The translations under genes and the position numbers were made by a program. A model generated the notes under the pieces. It saw only the letters and a list, made by a program, of their open reading frames with translations, did no database searches and was not told the DNA's origin. A DNA stretch of 64,000 nt from Clostridia bacterium. Lineage in GTDB: Bacteria > Bacillota > Clostridia > Christensenellales > Aristaeellaceae. Positions 1 through 9,473 of this stretch are shown here, in pieces (the first letter of the stretch is position 1; each line of letters begins with the position of its first letter). The stretch spans positions 1-64,000 of the forward strand of contig JAFUFB010000013.1 in assembly GCA_017470145.1 (NCBI GenBank). Direction: 5' to 3'.

Positions 1-49
1 CCACACAATATATTGTACCATTACTTACCCCTACAGTCAATAGAAATTC

Positions 50-79
50 AAAAAGAAAATGGACTTTTTTCAAGTCCAT
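50..79 (-). terminator. Intrinsic terminator, leftward
   Basis: Read on the minus strand, perfect 8-bp arms ATGGACTT/AAGTCCAT (72-79 and 59-66) enclose a short loop and are followed by a T-rich run (TTTCTTTTTG). It lies about 180 bases downstream of the permease stop and would end leftward transcripts. The rest of 80-227 shows no gene; it holds only a short GC-rich hairpin at 208-222. Confidence 0.6.
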
Positions 80-229
80 ATTTCTCAATAGCTCCCGGGT
101 TTCAAATTAAACCGTGACTTAACTCATCTTAAAAAGACAGGTTATACCACACCGTTCCGGAAAGTCCAGATGAAAATTAGATTTCGCAAAACCATGGATG
201 AAAGCTCCCCCGCGGAGCGGGGCATCGAG

Positions 230-253
230 AAAACCTTCGTGAAAAAGCGAAGG
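230..253 (-). terminator. Weak terminator hairpin after the permease gene
   Basis: On the minus strand, arms CCTTCG/CGAAGG (248-253, 234-239) around an 8-base loop lie 8 bases past the permease stop and are followed by only four T residues. Termination here may be partial and completed by the hairpin at 50-79. Confidence 0.4.
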
Positions 254-260
254 ATCATGC

Positions 261-1544
261 TTAGGCTACCCCGCTCCAGAAGATCCAGATGAACAGATAG
301 CCGATCACCACCGCCGTCAGGGTAAAGGGAATGCCGATGCGGAAGAAATCGCTGTTCTTCACCTCGTGGCCTTCCTTTCGCAGAATGCCGATACCTGCCA
401 CGTTGGCGGAAGCGCCGAAGGGGGTGATGTTTCCCCCCAGGGTGGCGCCGGTCAGCAGGCCAAAGTACAGCACATAGGGGGCGATGCCCAGATTCACGCT
501 CAGGGCTTCGATCACCGGCAGCATGGCCGCCACATAGGGGATGTTATCGATAAAGGCGCTGAGGAGAACGGACCCGAAAACGATCAGCGAGTACAGCCCG
601 AACAGGTTTCCCTGGCCGATGGCAGAGAACCATCCGGCGATGGCGTCGATGATCCCCGCCTCCCGGATGGAAGCCACCACGATGAACAGCCCGCAGAGCA
701 TGGCCAGGGTCTGATAATCCATCTCCTTGGCCACCAGCTTGGCGGAGTCGGCGTTCCCCTTCCGGAGGCAGCTGCGGATCAAGGTCACCAGGAACACCAG
801 CAGGCAGATGAGGCCATTCTTCAGGTCATCCAGCTTCCCAGGGAAGGTGATGAAACTGGCAATGATCAGCAAAACCACCATAGCCACCATCATCCATCCG
901 GGGAAATAATCGCTGACCGGGGTCAAGGGCTGCTTTTCGATGGGCTCCCTGTTCTTTCGGAAGAGCAGATAGAGGATGACCACCGTACCGGCGGCGCCCA
1001 ACTCCACGGCCCAGAAAATCCCGGGCCGGCCCTTCCACCACAGGAAATCCAGGAAGGTCATGCCCGCGTAGTCCCCCAGGAGGATGCTGGTGGTATCCCC
1101 CACCAGGGTGGCCGCGCCCTGGAGATTGCTGCTGACGGCGATGGCGATAATCACCGGCACGGGGTTGATTTTCAGCTTTTTGCAGATCTCCAGCCCCACG
1201 GGCGCCAACATCAGCACCGTGGCCACGTTATCCACGAAGGCGGAGATGACCCCGGAAAAAATGGACAGGGCAATGACCGCCCAGCAGGCATTGGAAACCT
1301 TGTTCAAAATCATGTCCGCCAGCCGGGAGGGCATCCCCGTCTCCACGAAGAGGCTCACCAGCCCCATGGTGCCGGCGATCATCATGATCACGTTCCAGTT
1401 GATGTTGGGCAGCACGCTGCCCAGGGGCAGCACCCCGAAAAGCACCATGCAGGCCGCGGCGCCCAGGGCGAACCAGACCCGCCATTTGGAGAAGATCAGC
1501 ATCCCCGCGTACATTAAGATGAAGATAATCAGCGCCGTCGTCAT
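261..1544 (-). CDS. SLC13/ArsB-NhaD superfamily anion permease
   Basis: This 427-residue protein is almost wholly hydrophobic, with about ten or more membrane segments, and has the two-fold repeat typical of the ion transporter superfamily. Each half has a DN signature: FVDNVATVLMLAP near residue 105 and FIDNIPYVAAMLP near 335, the second preceding a glycine-rich GATLGGNITPFGAS loop. These resemble the substrate and sodium-binding hairpins of ArsB, NhaD and DASS proteins. Likely substrates are carboxylates, sulfate, arsenite or sodium/protons, and the sequence does not decide between them. No arsenic genes flank it, so arsenite export is unsupported. The ATG at 1544 follows an AAGGAAGG ribosome site. 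It is a single gene, divergent from the topoisomerase genes. Confidence 0.75.
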   Translation of the reverse strand: MTTALIIFILMYAGMLIFSKWRVWFALGAAACMVLFGVLPLGSVLPNINWNVIMMIAGTMGLVSLFVETGMPSRLADMILNKVSNACWAVIALSIFSGVISAFVDNVATVLMLAPVGLEICKKLKINPVPVIIAIAVSSNLQGAATLVGDTTSILLGDYAGMTFLDFLWWKGRPGIFWAVELGAAGTVVILYLLFRKNREPIEKQPLTPVSDYFPGWMMVAMVVLLIIASFITFPGKLDDLKNGLICLLVFLVTLIRSCLRKGNADSAKLVAKEMDYQTLAMLCGLFIVVASIREAGIIDAIAGWFSAIGQGNLFGLYSLIVFGSVLLSAFIDNIPYVAAMLPVIEALSVNLGIAPYVLYFGLLTGATLGGNITPFGASANVAGIGILRKEGHEVKNSDFFRIGIPFTLTAVVIGYLFIWIFWSGVA

Positions 1545-1644
1545 CCGATGTTTTCCTTCCTTTCCCTTGGAAACGGCCCCTTCCTGAGCCTCTCCGCCCC
1601 GGCCGCGGCGCCATCAGCGGGCCCGCGGCCGAAAAACGGAAAGT

Positions 1645-1653
1645 ATCTTAGCA
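1645..1653 (-). promoter_or_regulatory. Candidate extended -10 promoter for the permease
   Basis: On the minus strand TGC-TAAGAT forms an extended -10 element about 100 bases upstream of the permease start. No clear -35 is visible. The same GTGCTAAGATA string recurs upstream of trkA at 28498-28508. Confidence 0.35.
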
Positions 1654-1735
1654 CAATCCCGTTCTGAAATAAATCCCCTTTCCCGCAAAATAGCCTCCCC
1701 TATTTTGCGCTTTTCCCGGATTTTGTGTTTTTTCT

Positions 1736-1763
1736 TTGCAAGAACCACATTCTGTGGTATAAT
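1736..1763 (+). promoter_or_regulatory. Promoter of the topoisomerase-recR operon, with palindrome
   Basis: A TTGCAA -35 (1736-1741) and a perfect TATAAT -10 (1758-1763) are 16 bases apart. The spacer contains a perfect inverted repeat, ACCACA-TTC-TGTGGT (1744-1758), which could be an operator or be coincidental. Confidence 0.65.
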
Positions 1764-1815
1764 AAATTGTTCTTGAATTTCGCGCGGGCGGGTCCCGCGC
1801 CAGGGAGTGAATTGT

Positions 1816-3801
1816 TTGGCATCGCAAACTTATACCGCCGGGAATATCCAGGTGCTGGAAGGGCTGGAAGCCGTCCGGATGCGCCCCGGCATGTACATCG
1901 GGACCACCTCTTCCCGCGGGCTGCATCACCTGCTGTGGGAGATTGTGGACAACGCCATTGACGAAGCCTCCAACGGCTTTGCCTCCGAAGTCTCTGTCAC
2001 CTTGCATAAAGACGGCTCCGCCTCCGTGTTTGACAATGGCCGCGGCATGCCCGTGGATCTTCACCCGACTATGGGGAAGCCAGGCGTTGAGGTCATCTTT
2101 ACCGTGCTGCATGCCGGCGGCAAGTTTAATAACGAGAATTATGACTATTCCGGCGGCCTCCATGGCGTCGGCGCCTCCGTGGTCAACGCCCTGAGCAAAT
2201 GGCTGACGGTAGATGTGTTTTTGAACTGGACCCATTATCGCATGGAGTTTACCAGTGAATACAATCCTCAGACCAAAAAGGTGGAAGCAGGCCTCCCCTC
2301 CGGCCCTCTCCAGGTGCTGGGGAACACCCGTAAAAAAGGGACTTTAGTCCGTTTTCTGCCGGACGAAGCTGTTTTTGAAGACGTCCGTTTCAATGGGGAC
2401 CAGGTGAGCCGCCGCCTGCAGGAGCTGGCCTATCTGAATAAAGGGATTAAGATTTCCTTCACGGATGAAAGGGTGGCCGATCCTGCCAGCCGGACCAGGG
2501 TCTTCTGCTACGACGGGGGCATTACCGATTATGTCCAGTATCTGAATGCCGGGAAGACCGCCCTCCACCCCGAGGTCATCTATATGGAAGGCCGTAGGGA
2601 TACGGTGATCTGCCGGGCCGCCATCCAGTATACCGACGGTTTCAACGAATCTCTCTTTTCCTATGTGAACAACATCAATACCCCCGAGGGCGGTTCCCAT
2701 GAAACGGGCTTCAAAGCCGCCTTCACCAAATGCCTCAACGACTATGCCCGGAAGGTGGGTCTCCTGAAGGAGAAGGACAATAACCTGGCCGGCGAGGATT
2801 TCCGGGAGGGGCTCACCTGCGTGCTGACCACCATGGTCAAGAATCCCCAATTCGAAGGCCAAACCAAGGGCCGCTTGGGTAACAGCGAGGTTCGCCCGGT
2901 GGTGGAAGCCATCATCGCCCAGCAGATGACGGATTGGCTGGACAATCTCAAGAATCAGGAAACCGCCACCGCCATCGTCTCCAAGGCCATCCGCGCCGCC
3001 CAGGCCCGGGAAGCCGCCCGGAAAACCAGGGACAATATGCGCAAGACCAACGCCCTGGAAGCCGCCCCCCTGGTGGGAAAGTTGGCCTCCTGCACCGGGC
3101 GCAAATGGGAGGATAACGAGCTGTTCATCGTGGAAGGGGATTCCGCCGGCGGCAGCGCCAAGCAGGGCCGGGATCGGCGCTTCCAAGCCATTCTCCCCCT
3201 GCGGGGTAAGCCCCTGAATGTGGAGAAAAAGCATCTGGATCAGGTGCTGGCCAACGAGGAATTCCGCTCTCTGATTACCGCTCTGGGTACCAGCATTGGC
3301 GAATCCTTCTCCCTGGATTCCCTGAAGTACGGCAAGGTCATCATCCTCTCCGACGCGGACCAGGACGGCGCCCACATCCGCGCCATTCTGCTGACCTTCT
3401 TCTTCCGCTACATGAAGGAGCTGATTACCGCCGGCCATGTGTATATCGGCATGCCCCCGCTGTACAAGGTGCAGAAGGGCAGCAAGGTCATCTACGCCTA
3501 CGACGATAAGGAGCTGGCCAAGGCCACCAAGGCCGTTGGCAAGGGATACACCCTCCAGCGGTACAAGGGCCTGGGCGAGATGAACCCCGAGCAGCTGTGG
3601 GAGACTACCATGGATCCCTCCCAGCGGAAGCTGATGCGGGTGTCCATCGAGGACGCCGCCCTGGTGGATCGGCTGACCACCATTCTCATGGGCGACAAGG
3701 TGGAGCCCCGGCGGGATTACATCAGCGAGCACGCGGATTTCAACCGGCCCGACGATTTTGACGTCCCGCCGGATCAACTGAAGCAGCAGGAAGGAGCGTG
3801 A
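1816..3801 (+). CDS. gyrB: Type IIA DNA topoisomerase subunit B, GyrB-like
   Basis: This is the ATPase and TOPRIM subunit of a type II topoisomerase (gyrase or topoisomerase IV). The GHKL ATPase motifs [17 protein letters not shown] and [14 protein letters not shown] lie in the first 130 residues. The TOPRIM motifs EGDSAGG and DADQDGAHI follow, then the YKGLGEMNP tail motif. The TOPRIM stretch [13 protein letters not shown]...[10 protein letters not shown] resembles GyrB more than Firmicutes ParE. I chose the TTG at 1816 because AGGGAG (1802-1807) sits 8 bases upstream; a GTG at 1807 overlaps that site. The gene has the usual GyrB length (about 661 residues) and is followed 7 bases later by the A subunit. 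A second type II pair elsewhere in the genome cannot be excluded, so the symbol is provisional. Confidence 0.85.
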   Translation: MASQTYTAGNIQVLEGLEAVRMRPGMYIGTTSSRGLHHLLWEIVDNAIDEASNGFASEVSVTLHKDGSASVFDNGRGMPVDLHPTMGKPGVEVIFTVLHAGGKFNNENYDYSGGLHGVGASVVNALSKWLTVDVFLNWTHYRMEFTSEYNPQTKKVEAGLPSGPLQVLGNTRKKGTLVRFLPDEAVFEDVRFNGDQVSRRLQELAYLNKGIKISFTDERVADPASRTRVFCYDGGITDYVQYLNAGKTALHPEVIYMEGRRDTVICRAAIQYTDGFNESLFSYVNNINTPEGGSHETGFKAAFTKCLNDYARKVGLLKEKDNNLAGEDFREGLTCVLTTMVKNPQFEGQTKGRLGNSEVRPVVEAIIAQQMTDWLDNLKNQETATAIVSKAIRAAQAREAARKTRDNMRKTNALEAAPLVGKLASCTGRKWEDNELFIVEGDSAGGSAKQGRDRRFQAILPLRGKPLNVEKKHLDQVLANEEFRSLITALGTSIGESFSLDSLKYGKVIILSDADQDGAHIRAILLTFFFRYMKELITAGHVYIGMPPLYKVQKGSKVIYAYDDKELAKATKAVGKGYTLQRYKGLGEMNPEQLWETTMDPSQRKLMRVSIEDAALVDRLTTILMGDKVEPRRDYISEHADFNRPDDFDVPPDQLKQQEGA

Positions 3802-3808
3802 TTCATGC

Positions 3809-6310
3809 ATGGCCGGTAAAAAGAAAGCAGCCGACGCCCCCATCATGAAGGATGATCCCTCCCGCATCCTGGACACCAGCATGGAGGACGTCATGCACAA
3901 CAGCATGATCCCCTATGCCGAGCACGTCATTCTGGAGCGGGCCCTGCCCCGGGTGGAGGACGGCCTCAAGCCCGTGCAGCGCCGCATTCTGTATACCATG
4001 ATGGAGCTGGGAACTACCCCGGACAAGCCCCATCGGAAATGCGCCCGCATCGTGGGCGACTGTTTGGGTAAATATCACCCCCATGGGGACTCCTCGGTCT
4101 ATGGTGCCCTGGTGCACATGGCTCAGGATTTCTCCATGCGGGCTCCCCTGGTGGATGGGCACGGCAATTTCGGCTCCATCGACGGCGACAGCGCCGCCGC
4201 CATGCGGTACACGGAAGCCCGCATGGCGCCCCTGGCCCTGCAGATGCTGCGGGATCTGGAAAAGGATACCGTCCCCTTCCGGCTGAACTTCGACGACACC
4301 CTGAAGGAGCCGGACATGCTGCCCGCCCGTTTTCCCAACCTGCTGGTCAACGGCGCCAATGGCATCGCTGTAGGCCTGGCCACCAATATCCCACCCCACA
4401 ACCTGCGTGAATCCATCCAGGCCGTCATCGCCCAGATGGAAAATCCGGAAATCTCCCTGGAGGAGCTGATGCGCATCCTCCCCGGGCCAGACTTCCCCAC
4501 CGGCGGCATCCTGCTGGATAACGAGGAGCTGCGCAAGGGCTATGAAACCGGTCGCAGTAAGCTGACCCTGCGGGCTCGCGTCAACATCGAGGATGGCTCC
4601 GCCGGACGGAAGCTCATCGTCATTACCGAAATTCCCTATCAGGTGAATAAATCCGCCATGCTGGAGAAGATCCAGAAGCTCAGCGAAGAAAAGAAGGCGG
4701 CCCTGGGTGGGATCTATGACATTCGGGACGAAAGCGACCGGACGGGCATGCGGGCGGTCATCGAGCTGCGCCGGGACGTGGATCCCCAGAAGGTGCTGGC
4801 CTATCTGTATAAGTATTCCGACCTGCAGGTGACCTTTGGCGTCAACATGGTGGCCATCGCCGACGGCAAGCCCGTCCAGATGACCTTGAAGCAGATGATC
4901 GGGTACTATATCGATTATCAGAAGAAAGTGGTCACCCGCCGGACTCAATACGAGCTGAACCAAGCCAAGGCCCGGGCTCATATTCTGGAAGGCCTGATGA
5001 TCGCCCTGGACAATCTGGATGAGGTTATCGCCCTGATTCGTGCCAGCAAGAGCCCCAAGGAAGCCAAAATCGGTTTGATGGAGCGCTTTGCCCTGTCAGA
5101 AATCCAGGCCCAGGCTATTCTGGATATGCGCCTGCAGCGGTTGACCAATCTGGAGGTGGAAGCTCTTCGGAAGGAATATGCGGATATTCTGAAGCTGATT
5201 TCCCGCCTGGAGGGAATCCTCAAGAGCGAAAAGAAGCTGCTGGGGGTCATCCGCACGGAGATGCAGGAGCTGGCGGATCGATACGGGGACGAGCGGCGGA
5301 CCGCCTTTGAGTCCCAGGGCGAGACCCCCCTGGAGCTGCCGGAGGTCACGCCTCTGGCGGAGGATGCCATCCTCTGTTATACTTTCGGAGGATATCTAAA
5401 ACGGATTTCGCCTCAAGCCTTGAAGCGGACTCCCTTACCTACACTGGAAGAGAGCCTGGAGGAAAGCCCTCGTTTCCTTTTCCAAACGACCACGGCGGAA
5501 ACTCTGTATATCTTTACGGATCATGGCAACTGCTATCCCTTGCAGATCAACAAGCTGCAGGAATTTAAGCCCCGGGATCGGGGACAGCTGCTCTCCGGCG
5601 TGCTGGCTGAGATCGAGGAAGGAGAAAAGGCTCTGCTCATGTTCACCGCCTCCCCCGCCGCTTTGGAAAAGATGCCGGATCTGCTGTTCGTTACCATGCA
5701 GGGCATGGTCAAGCGCACCGCCGCCGCCGATTACGCCGTCCGCAGCAAGAAGTATCCTGCCCTCAGCCTGAAGAAGGAAGATAAACTGCTGGATGTCCAG
5801 CTGTCCCAGGGGGATCAGGATCTGCTGCTTCTCTCCGCCCAGGGCATGAGCATTCGATTCCCCCTGAGCTCCGTCCCCATCCAGGGGCGCATCGCTGGCG
5901 GCGTCAAGGGCATGTCGGTGGAATCGGGCGACCAGGTGTGCTGGTTCAGCCAGCTGGGCGAAAAATCCGAGCTGGTGCTGATTTCCGACCGGGGCTGGGG
6001 GAAACGAGTGCCCCAGGATCAGTTTGAACCCCAGAACCGGGCTGGCAAGGGTGTTCGCTGCTTCCCCTTCAATAAAAACGGCTCCAATGGCCGCGTCCTG
6101 GCCGGCATCTGGCTGGGCGAGGAAGGGGTTCCCTGCGAGCTACTGGTTTCCCAGGTCCGCTCCCCCGTCTCCCGCCTCCAGGAATCCGAGATCCTGCTGC
6201 AAAACAAGCAGGGCAAAGGTATGCCCTACATCATGGCCGTCCTGGACGATGTGGTCACAGGCGTGATGGGGGTCGGAACGGTGGAAAACGATACAGAACA
6301 AAACAAATAA
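3809..6310 (+). CDS. gyrA: Type IIA DNA topoisomerase subunit A, GyrA-like
   Basis: This is the DNA-cleaving subunit (833 residues) partnering the preceding GyrB-like protein. The catalytic pair R133-Y134 lies in [10 protein letters not shown], preceded by [15 protein letters not shown] and [17 protein letters not shown], which match GyrA better than ParC. The C-terminal third has degenerate beta-pinwheel repeats. The GyrA-box that confers negative supercoiling (consensus QRRGGKG) appears as QNRAGKG at 742-748, so it is degenerate. At the E. coli GyrA 83/87 positions the protein has Ser95 and Gly99, so the usual acidic residue is absent. It could be gyrase or a decatenating topoisomerase IV. 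Confidence 0.85.
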   Translation: MAGKKKAADAPIMKDDPSRILDTSMEDVMHNSMIPYAEHVILERALPRVEDGLKPVQRRILYTMMELGTTPDKPHRKCARIVGDCLGKYHPHGDSSVYGALVHMAQDFSMRAPLVDGHGNFGSIDGDSAAAMRYTEARMAPLALQMLRDLEKDTVPFRLNFDDTLKEPDMLPARFPNLLVNGANGIAVGLATNIPPHNLRESIQAVIAQMENPEISLEELMRILPGPDFPTGGILLDNEELRKGYETGRSKLTLRARVNIEDGSAGRKLIVITEIPYQVNKSAMLEKIQKLSEEKKAALGGIYDIRDESDRTGMRAVIELRRDVDPQKVLAYLYKYSDLQVTFGVNMVAIADGKPVQMTLKQMIGYYIDYQKKVVTRRTQYELNQAKARAHILEGLMIALDNLDEVIALIRASKSPKEAKIGLMERFALSEIQAQAILDMRLQRLTNLEVEALRKEYADILKLISRLEGILKSEKKLLGVIRTEMQELADRYGDERRTAFESQGETPLELPEVTPLAEDAILCYTFGGYLKRISPQALKRTPLPTLEESLEESPRFLFQTTTAETLYIFTDHGNCYPLQINKLQEFKPRDRGQLLSGVLAEIEEGEKALLMFTASPAALEKMPDLLFVTMQGMVKRTAAADYAVRSKKYPALSLKKEDKLLDVQLSQGDQDLLLLSAQGMSIRFPLSSVPIQGRIAGGVKGMSVESGDQVCWFSQLGEKSELVLISDRGWGKRVPQDQFEPQNRAGKGVRCFPFNKNGSNGRVLAGIWLGEEGVPCELLVSQVRSPVSRLQESEILLQNKQGKGMPYIMAVLDDVVTGVMGVGTVENDTEQNK

Positions 6311-6331
6311 TTTTTAGGAGGAACAAAACCC

Positions 6332-6673
6332 ATGGCAAGACAAAACTTCGGCGGATTCGGCGGCGCAAACCCTCAGCAACTGATGCGCCAGGTGCAAAAA
6401 ATGCAGCAGCAGCTGCAGGAAGCCCAGGAAAAACTGGAAGAAGCGGAATATGAAGCTTCTTCCGGCGGCGGCATGGTGGCCGTCAAGGTCAGCGGCAAAC
6501 GGGAGCTGACCTCCATCACCATTGATCCGCAAGTCGTGGACCCAGACGACATCGAAATGCTGCAGGATCTGATCCAGGCCGCAGTGAATGAAGCTCTCCG
6601 GAAGGGCGAAGAAGCCCGGGAGACCGCCATGAACAAGATGGCCCCCGGCATGGGCATGGGCGGAATGTTCTGA
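6332..6673 (+). CDS. YbaB/EbfC family nucleoid-associated protein
   Basis: This 113-residue DNA-binding protein has the YbaB pattern: a Gln-rich N-terminal helix (QQLMRQVQKMQQQLQEAQ), a central SSGGGMVAVKVSGKREL strand, then IDPQVVDPDD and the LQDLIQAAVNEAL helix. The N-terminus is Gly/Phe-rich (about residues 5-12) and the C-terminus ends in a Met/Gly tail. YbaB proteins dimerise and bind DNA, and the gene is classically co-transcribed with recR, as here (recR starts 2 bases after its stop). A TTAGGAGG site precedes the ATG. In B. subtilis and E. coli the upstream partner is dnaX; here it is a topoisomerase gene pair. Confidence 0.9.
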   Translation: MARQNFGGFGGANPQQLMRQVQKMQQQLQEAQEKLEEAEYEASSGGGMVAVKVSGKRELTSITIDPQVVDPDDIEMLQDLIQAAVNEALRKGEEARETAMNKMAPGMGMGGMF

Positions 6674-6675
6674 TC

Positions 6676-7275
6676 ATGAGCGAACAAATTGAACCCATCG
6701 CCAACATGGCCGCGGAGCTGAACCGGCTTCCGGGCATCGGAAAAAAAACCGCCCAGCGCCTGGCCTATTTCGTGGCCTCCATGCCCCTGGAGGATGTGCG
6801 TTCCCTGGCCGTGGCCCTGTGGGAAGGTCGAAAGGCTATTCGCTTCTGCCAGCGCTGCGGAAACTACGCAGCCTCCGATACCTGCGCCATCTGCGGCGAT
6901 TCCTCCCGGAACAACGGCCAGCTCTGCGTGGTGCGGGATCCCCGGGATGTGGCGGCTATCGAGCGGATGCATGAATATGCCGGGCTGTATCATGTGCTTC
7001 ACGGCACCCTCTCCCCCATGGATGGCATCGGCCCGGATCAGATTCGCGTCAAGGAGCTCCTGGCCCGCCTGGGCTCAGAGAAGGTCGACGAGGTCATCCT
7101 GGCCACCAATCCGGACGTGGAGGGAGAAGCCACGGCCTCTTACCTGGCCCGGCTGCTGAAGCCCATGGGGGTCCGCTGTACCCGTATCGCCCATGGCGTG
7201 CCGGTGGGCGGCGATCTGGAATATACCGACGAGGTCACCCTCCAGAAGGCCCTGGAAGGGCGAAGAGAAATGTAA
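6676..7275 (+). CDS. recR: Recombination mediator RecR
   Basis: RecR (199 residues, the usual length) forms a tetrameric DNA clamp and works with RecO and RecF to load RecA at gaps. It shows the N-terminal helix-hairpin-helix (LPGIGKKTAQRLA, 18-30), a zinc finger with C58, C61, C70 and C73, a TOPRIM domain with DVAAIE and a LATNPDVEGEATA region, and the C-terminal RIAHGVPVGGDLEYTDEVTL strand typical of the family. It starts 2 bases after ybaB and is followed after 5 bases by rmuC, so it belongs to one operon. Confidence 0.95.
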   Translation: MSEQIEPIANMAAELNRLPGIGKKTAQRLAYFVASMPLEDVRSLAVALWEGRKAIRFCQRCGNYAASDTCAICGDSSRNNGQLCVVRDPRDVAAIERMHEYAGLYHVLHGTLSPMDGIGPDQIRVKELLARLGSEKVDEVILATNPDVEGEATASYLARLLKPMGVRCTRIAHGVPVGGDLEYTDEVTLQKALEGRREM

Positions 7276-7280
7276 AGAAA

Positions 7281-8315
7281 ATGACGGATCAACTTTTTCT
7301 GATCATTGCGTTGCTATTGCTGGCCTGCGTCGTGCTGCTGATCATCCTGTTGGTGCGCCAAAATGCTGGCCTCCTGCGTCAGGAGGATGCCCGGCTCCGC
7401 CAGGAGCATGGCCTGGAAAACCTGGGTAATCAGCTGCTGGACGAGCTGGACGCCCAGCGGGACCAAACCATGGATTCCCTCTATCAGGGAAATCAGCACC
7501 TGATGGCTACCCTGAGCCAGATGGGTCAAAGCCAGTCCACCCTGCTGGAAAACATGCTGGCCTCCGTCTACAAGGGCCTGGGGGAAATGCAGTCCGTGGC
7601 CTCCGGGGTGACGGACCTGAAAAAGGTTATGACCAATGTGAAAACCCGTGGGATCTGGGGAGAGATGCAGCTGGGCCATTTGATGCGTCAGATGCTCTCT
7701 CCCGGGCAGTACGCGGAGAACGTGGAAGTGGTGCCCCATTCCGGGGAAAGGGTGGAATTCGCCATTCGCCTGCCGGATCAGCAGGGAAATTTCGTCTGGC
7801 TGCCCGTGGACAGTAAATTCCCCCAGGAGAGCTATCTCCGCCTGGTGGATGCCTCCCAGAAGGGGGACGCGGCCGCCGCGGAGGAAGCCCGCAAGGCCCT
7901 GGTGCGCCGGCTGAAAGCCGAGGCAAAAACCATCGCGGAGAAGTACATCTCCCCGCCGGACACCGCTGATTTCGCCTTCATGTTTCTGCCCACGGAGGCC
8001 TTGTACGCCGAAGCGTTACAGAGTCCAGACCTGGTGGAAAGCATCCAGCGGGATTATCGGGTGGTTATCTCCGGCCCTGGAAACTTTGCCGCCATGCTCA
8101 GCGCCCTGCAGATGGGGTTCCGCACCCTGACCATCGAGCAGCGTTCCGCAGAGGTTTGGCACCTGCTGAGCCAGGTGGAAACGGAATTCGTCCGGTTCAC
8201 GGAAAGCTTGGAGGAGACCCGCAAGCGCCTGAACCAGGCGGAGGAAGCCATGGACAGCGCTGTTACCCGGGCTCGCTCCTTGCAGCGAAAGCTGAAGGAT
8301 ATTGATGAAAATTGA
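7281..8315 (+). CDS. rmuC: RmuC family DNA recombination protein
   Basis: This 344-residue protein has an N-terminal membrane segment (about residues 3-25), a coiled-coil stretch rich in Gln and Leu (30-100), and the RmuC nuclease-like core. The core includes TRGIWGEMQLGHLMRQML, LPVDSKFPQESYLRL and FMFLPTEALYAEAL. RmuC limits recombination between inverted repeats in E. coli and is a predicted PD-(D/E)XK-fold nuclease; the conserved VDSKFP motif is visible. Its position behind recR fits a repair role. Its final codons lie 16 bases before the galM start. Confidence 0.9.
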   Translation: MTDQLFLIIALLLLACVVLLIILLVRQNAGLLRQEDARLRQEHGLENLGNQLLDELDAQRDQTMDSLYQGNQHLMATLSQMGQSQSTLLENMLASVYKGLGEMQSVASGVTDLKKVMTNVKTRGIWGEMQLGHLMRQMLSPGQYAENVEVVPHSGERVEFAIRLPDQQGNFVWLPVDSKFPQESYLRLVDASQKGDAAAAEEARKALVRRLKAEAKTIAEKYISPPDTADFAFMFLPTEALYAEALQSPDLVESIQRDYRVVISGPGNFAAMLSALQMGFRTLTIEQRSAEVWHLLSQVETEFVRFTESLEETRKRLNQAEEAMDSAVTRARSLQRKLKDIDEN

Positions 8316-8331
8316 AAGGAGATTTGAACCA

Positions 8332-9399
8332 ATGTCAATCAAAACTGAAGTATGGGGCCAGAGCCCCAAGGGCAAGGATGTCCATCGCTTTACCCTGACC
8401 AACGCCATGGGCGCCTCTATCTCGGTCATCGAGTGGGGCGCCATCCTGCAGAGCATCATCGTGCCGGATGCCGGCGGCAATATGGATGATGTGGCCCTGG
8501 GCTTTGACAACCTGGAGGCCTATCTGAAGCCCCATGGTTCCATGGGCGACACCGTGGGCCGCTATGGCAACCGCATCGGCGCCGGCAAGTTCGCCATCGA
8601 CGGCGTGGAGTATCAGGTAGCCCTGAATGATCACGGCATCAACCACCTTCATGGCGGCAAGGTGGGTTTCGCCTCCCATTTCTGGACCGGCACCCCCAAA
8701 GAAAGCGACCATGAGGATTCCGTTTCCTTCCATCGAGTCTCCCCCGACGGCGAGGAAAACTATCCCGGCAATCTGGACGTCACCGTCACCTATACCTGGA
8801 ATGACACCTGCGATCTGACCATCCGTTATGAGGCTACCACGGATCGCCCCACCCTGTGCAACCTGACCAACCACACCTATTTCAACCTGGCGGGTCACGA
8901 TCACGGCACCATAAAGGATCATATCGTCTCCGTGGACGCGGATGTCATCACCAAGGTAGATGAGCATCTGATCCCCACGGGGGATTATCTCCCCGTGCTG
9001 GGCACGCCCCTGGATCTGCGGGACGGCCTGCTGGTGGAGGACGGCCTGGCCGTCATGGATTCCTGCCCCCAGATGATCCCCGCCGGCGGCTATGACCATA
9101 ATTTCGTACTGGTGAAGGGTGAAGCCATGGGTTATGCCGCCAGCGTTTTCCATGAGGAATCCGGCCGGTACATGGAGGTGCTGACCGATCAGCCCGCTAT
9201 TCAGTTCTATTCCGCCTGCACCACCCATCTGGAGGGCGGCAAGGACGGCGCCACCTATGAGCCCTTCTCCGGTTTCTGCCTGGAAACCCAGCATTGCCCA
9301 GATGATCCCAACCACAGCAACTTCCCCGGAACCACCATTCTTCGTCCCGGCCAGAAGTATGACACCACCACCATCTACGCCTTCCGCGCGGATGACTAA
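8332..9399 (+). CDS. galM: Aldose 1-epimerase (mutarotase)
   Basis: This protein of about 355 residues interconverts alpha and beta anomers of aldoses such as galactose and glucose. Family motifs are visible: GRYGNRIGAGKFAIDG, NHLHGGKVGFASHFW, NHTYFNLAGHD with the conserved His, the PVLGTPLDLR loop, GGYDHNFVL, and the catalytic-Glu region PFSGFCLETQHCPD. The ATG at 8332 is preferred over an in-frame ATG 30 bases earlier because AAAGGAG (8315-8321) lies upstream of it. It is last in the operon and ends at a strong terminator. Why a sugar epimerase follows repair genes is unclear; xylulokinase is the next gene, on the other strand. Confidence 0.92.
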   Translation: MSIKTEVWGQSPKGKDVHRFTLTNAMGASISVIEWGAILQSIIVPDAGGNMDDVALGFDNLEAYLKPHGSMGDTVGRYGNRIGAGKFAIDGVEYQVALNDHGINHLHGGKVGFASHFWTGTPKESDHEDSVSFHRVSPDGEENYPGNLDVTVTYTWNDTCDLTIRYEATTDRPTLCNLTNHTYFNLAGHDHGTIKDHIVSVDADVITKVDEHLIPTGDYLPVLGTPLDLRDGLLVEDGLAVMDSCPQMIPAGGYDHNFVLVKGEAMGYAASVFHEESGRYMEVLTDQPAIQFYSACTTHLEGGKDGATYEPFSGFCLETQHCPDDPNHSNFPGTTILRPGQKYDTTTIYAFRADD

Positions 9400-9413
9400 A
9401 CGCGATTTATACG

Positions 9414-9452
9414 AACATCCCGATCGTCGAGTAGACGGTCGGGATGTTTTTT
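9414..9452 (+). terminator. Strong intrinsic terminator after galM
   Basis: A 15-bp stem with one wobble pair (left arm 9414-9428, right arm 9434-9448) and a 5-base GAGTA loop runs into six T residues (9447-9452). It ends the topoisomerase-galM transcription unit. There is no A-run on the left, so it should work mainly rightward. Confidence 0.9.
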
Positions 9453-9473
9453 AGAACCAATCCGTATCACGTT

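Noticed and set aside
366-1517. A 383-codon open frame antisense to the permease
   Set aside because: Its composition (His, Gln, Gly, Asp) is that of a codon-bias shadow, and the permease frame has coherent membrane segments and a ribosome site.
261-1544. Arsenite efflux pump ArsB
   Set aside because: The DN motifs are shared by the whole ion transporter superfamily, and no arsR, arsA or arsC is nearby.
2344-3906. A 520-codon frame antisense to the GyrB-like gene
   Set aside because: It lies entirely over a conserved topoisomerase gene and has no ribosome site or known motif.
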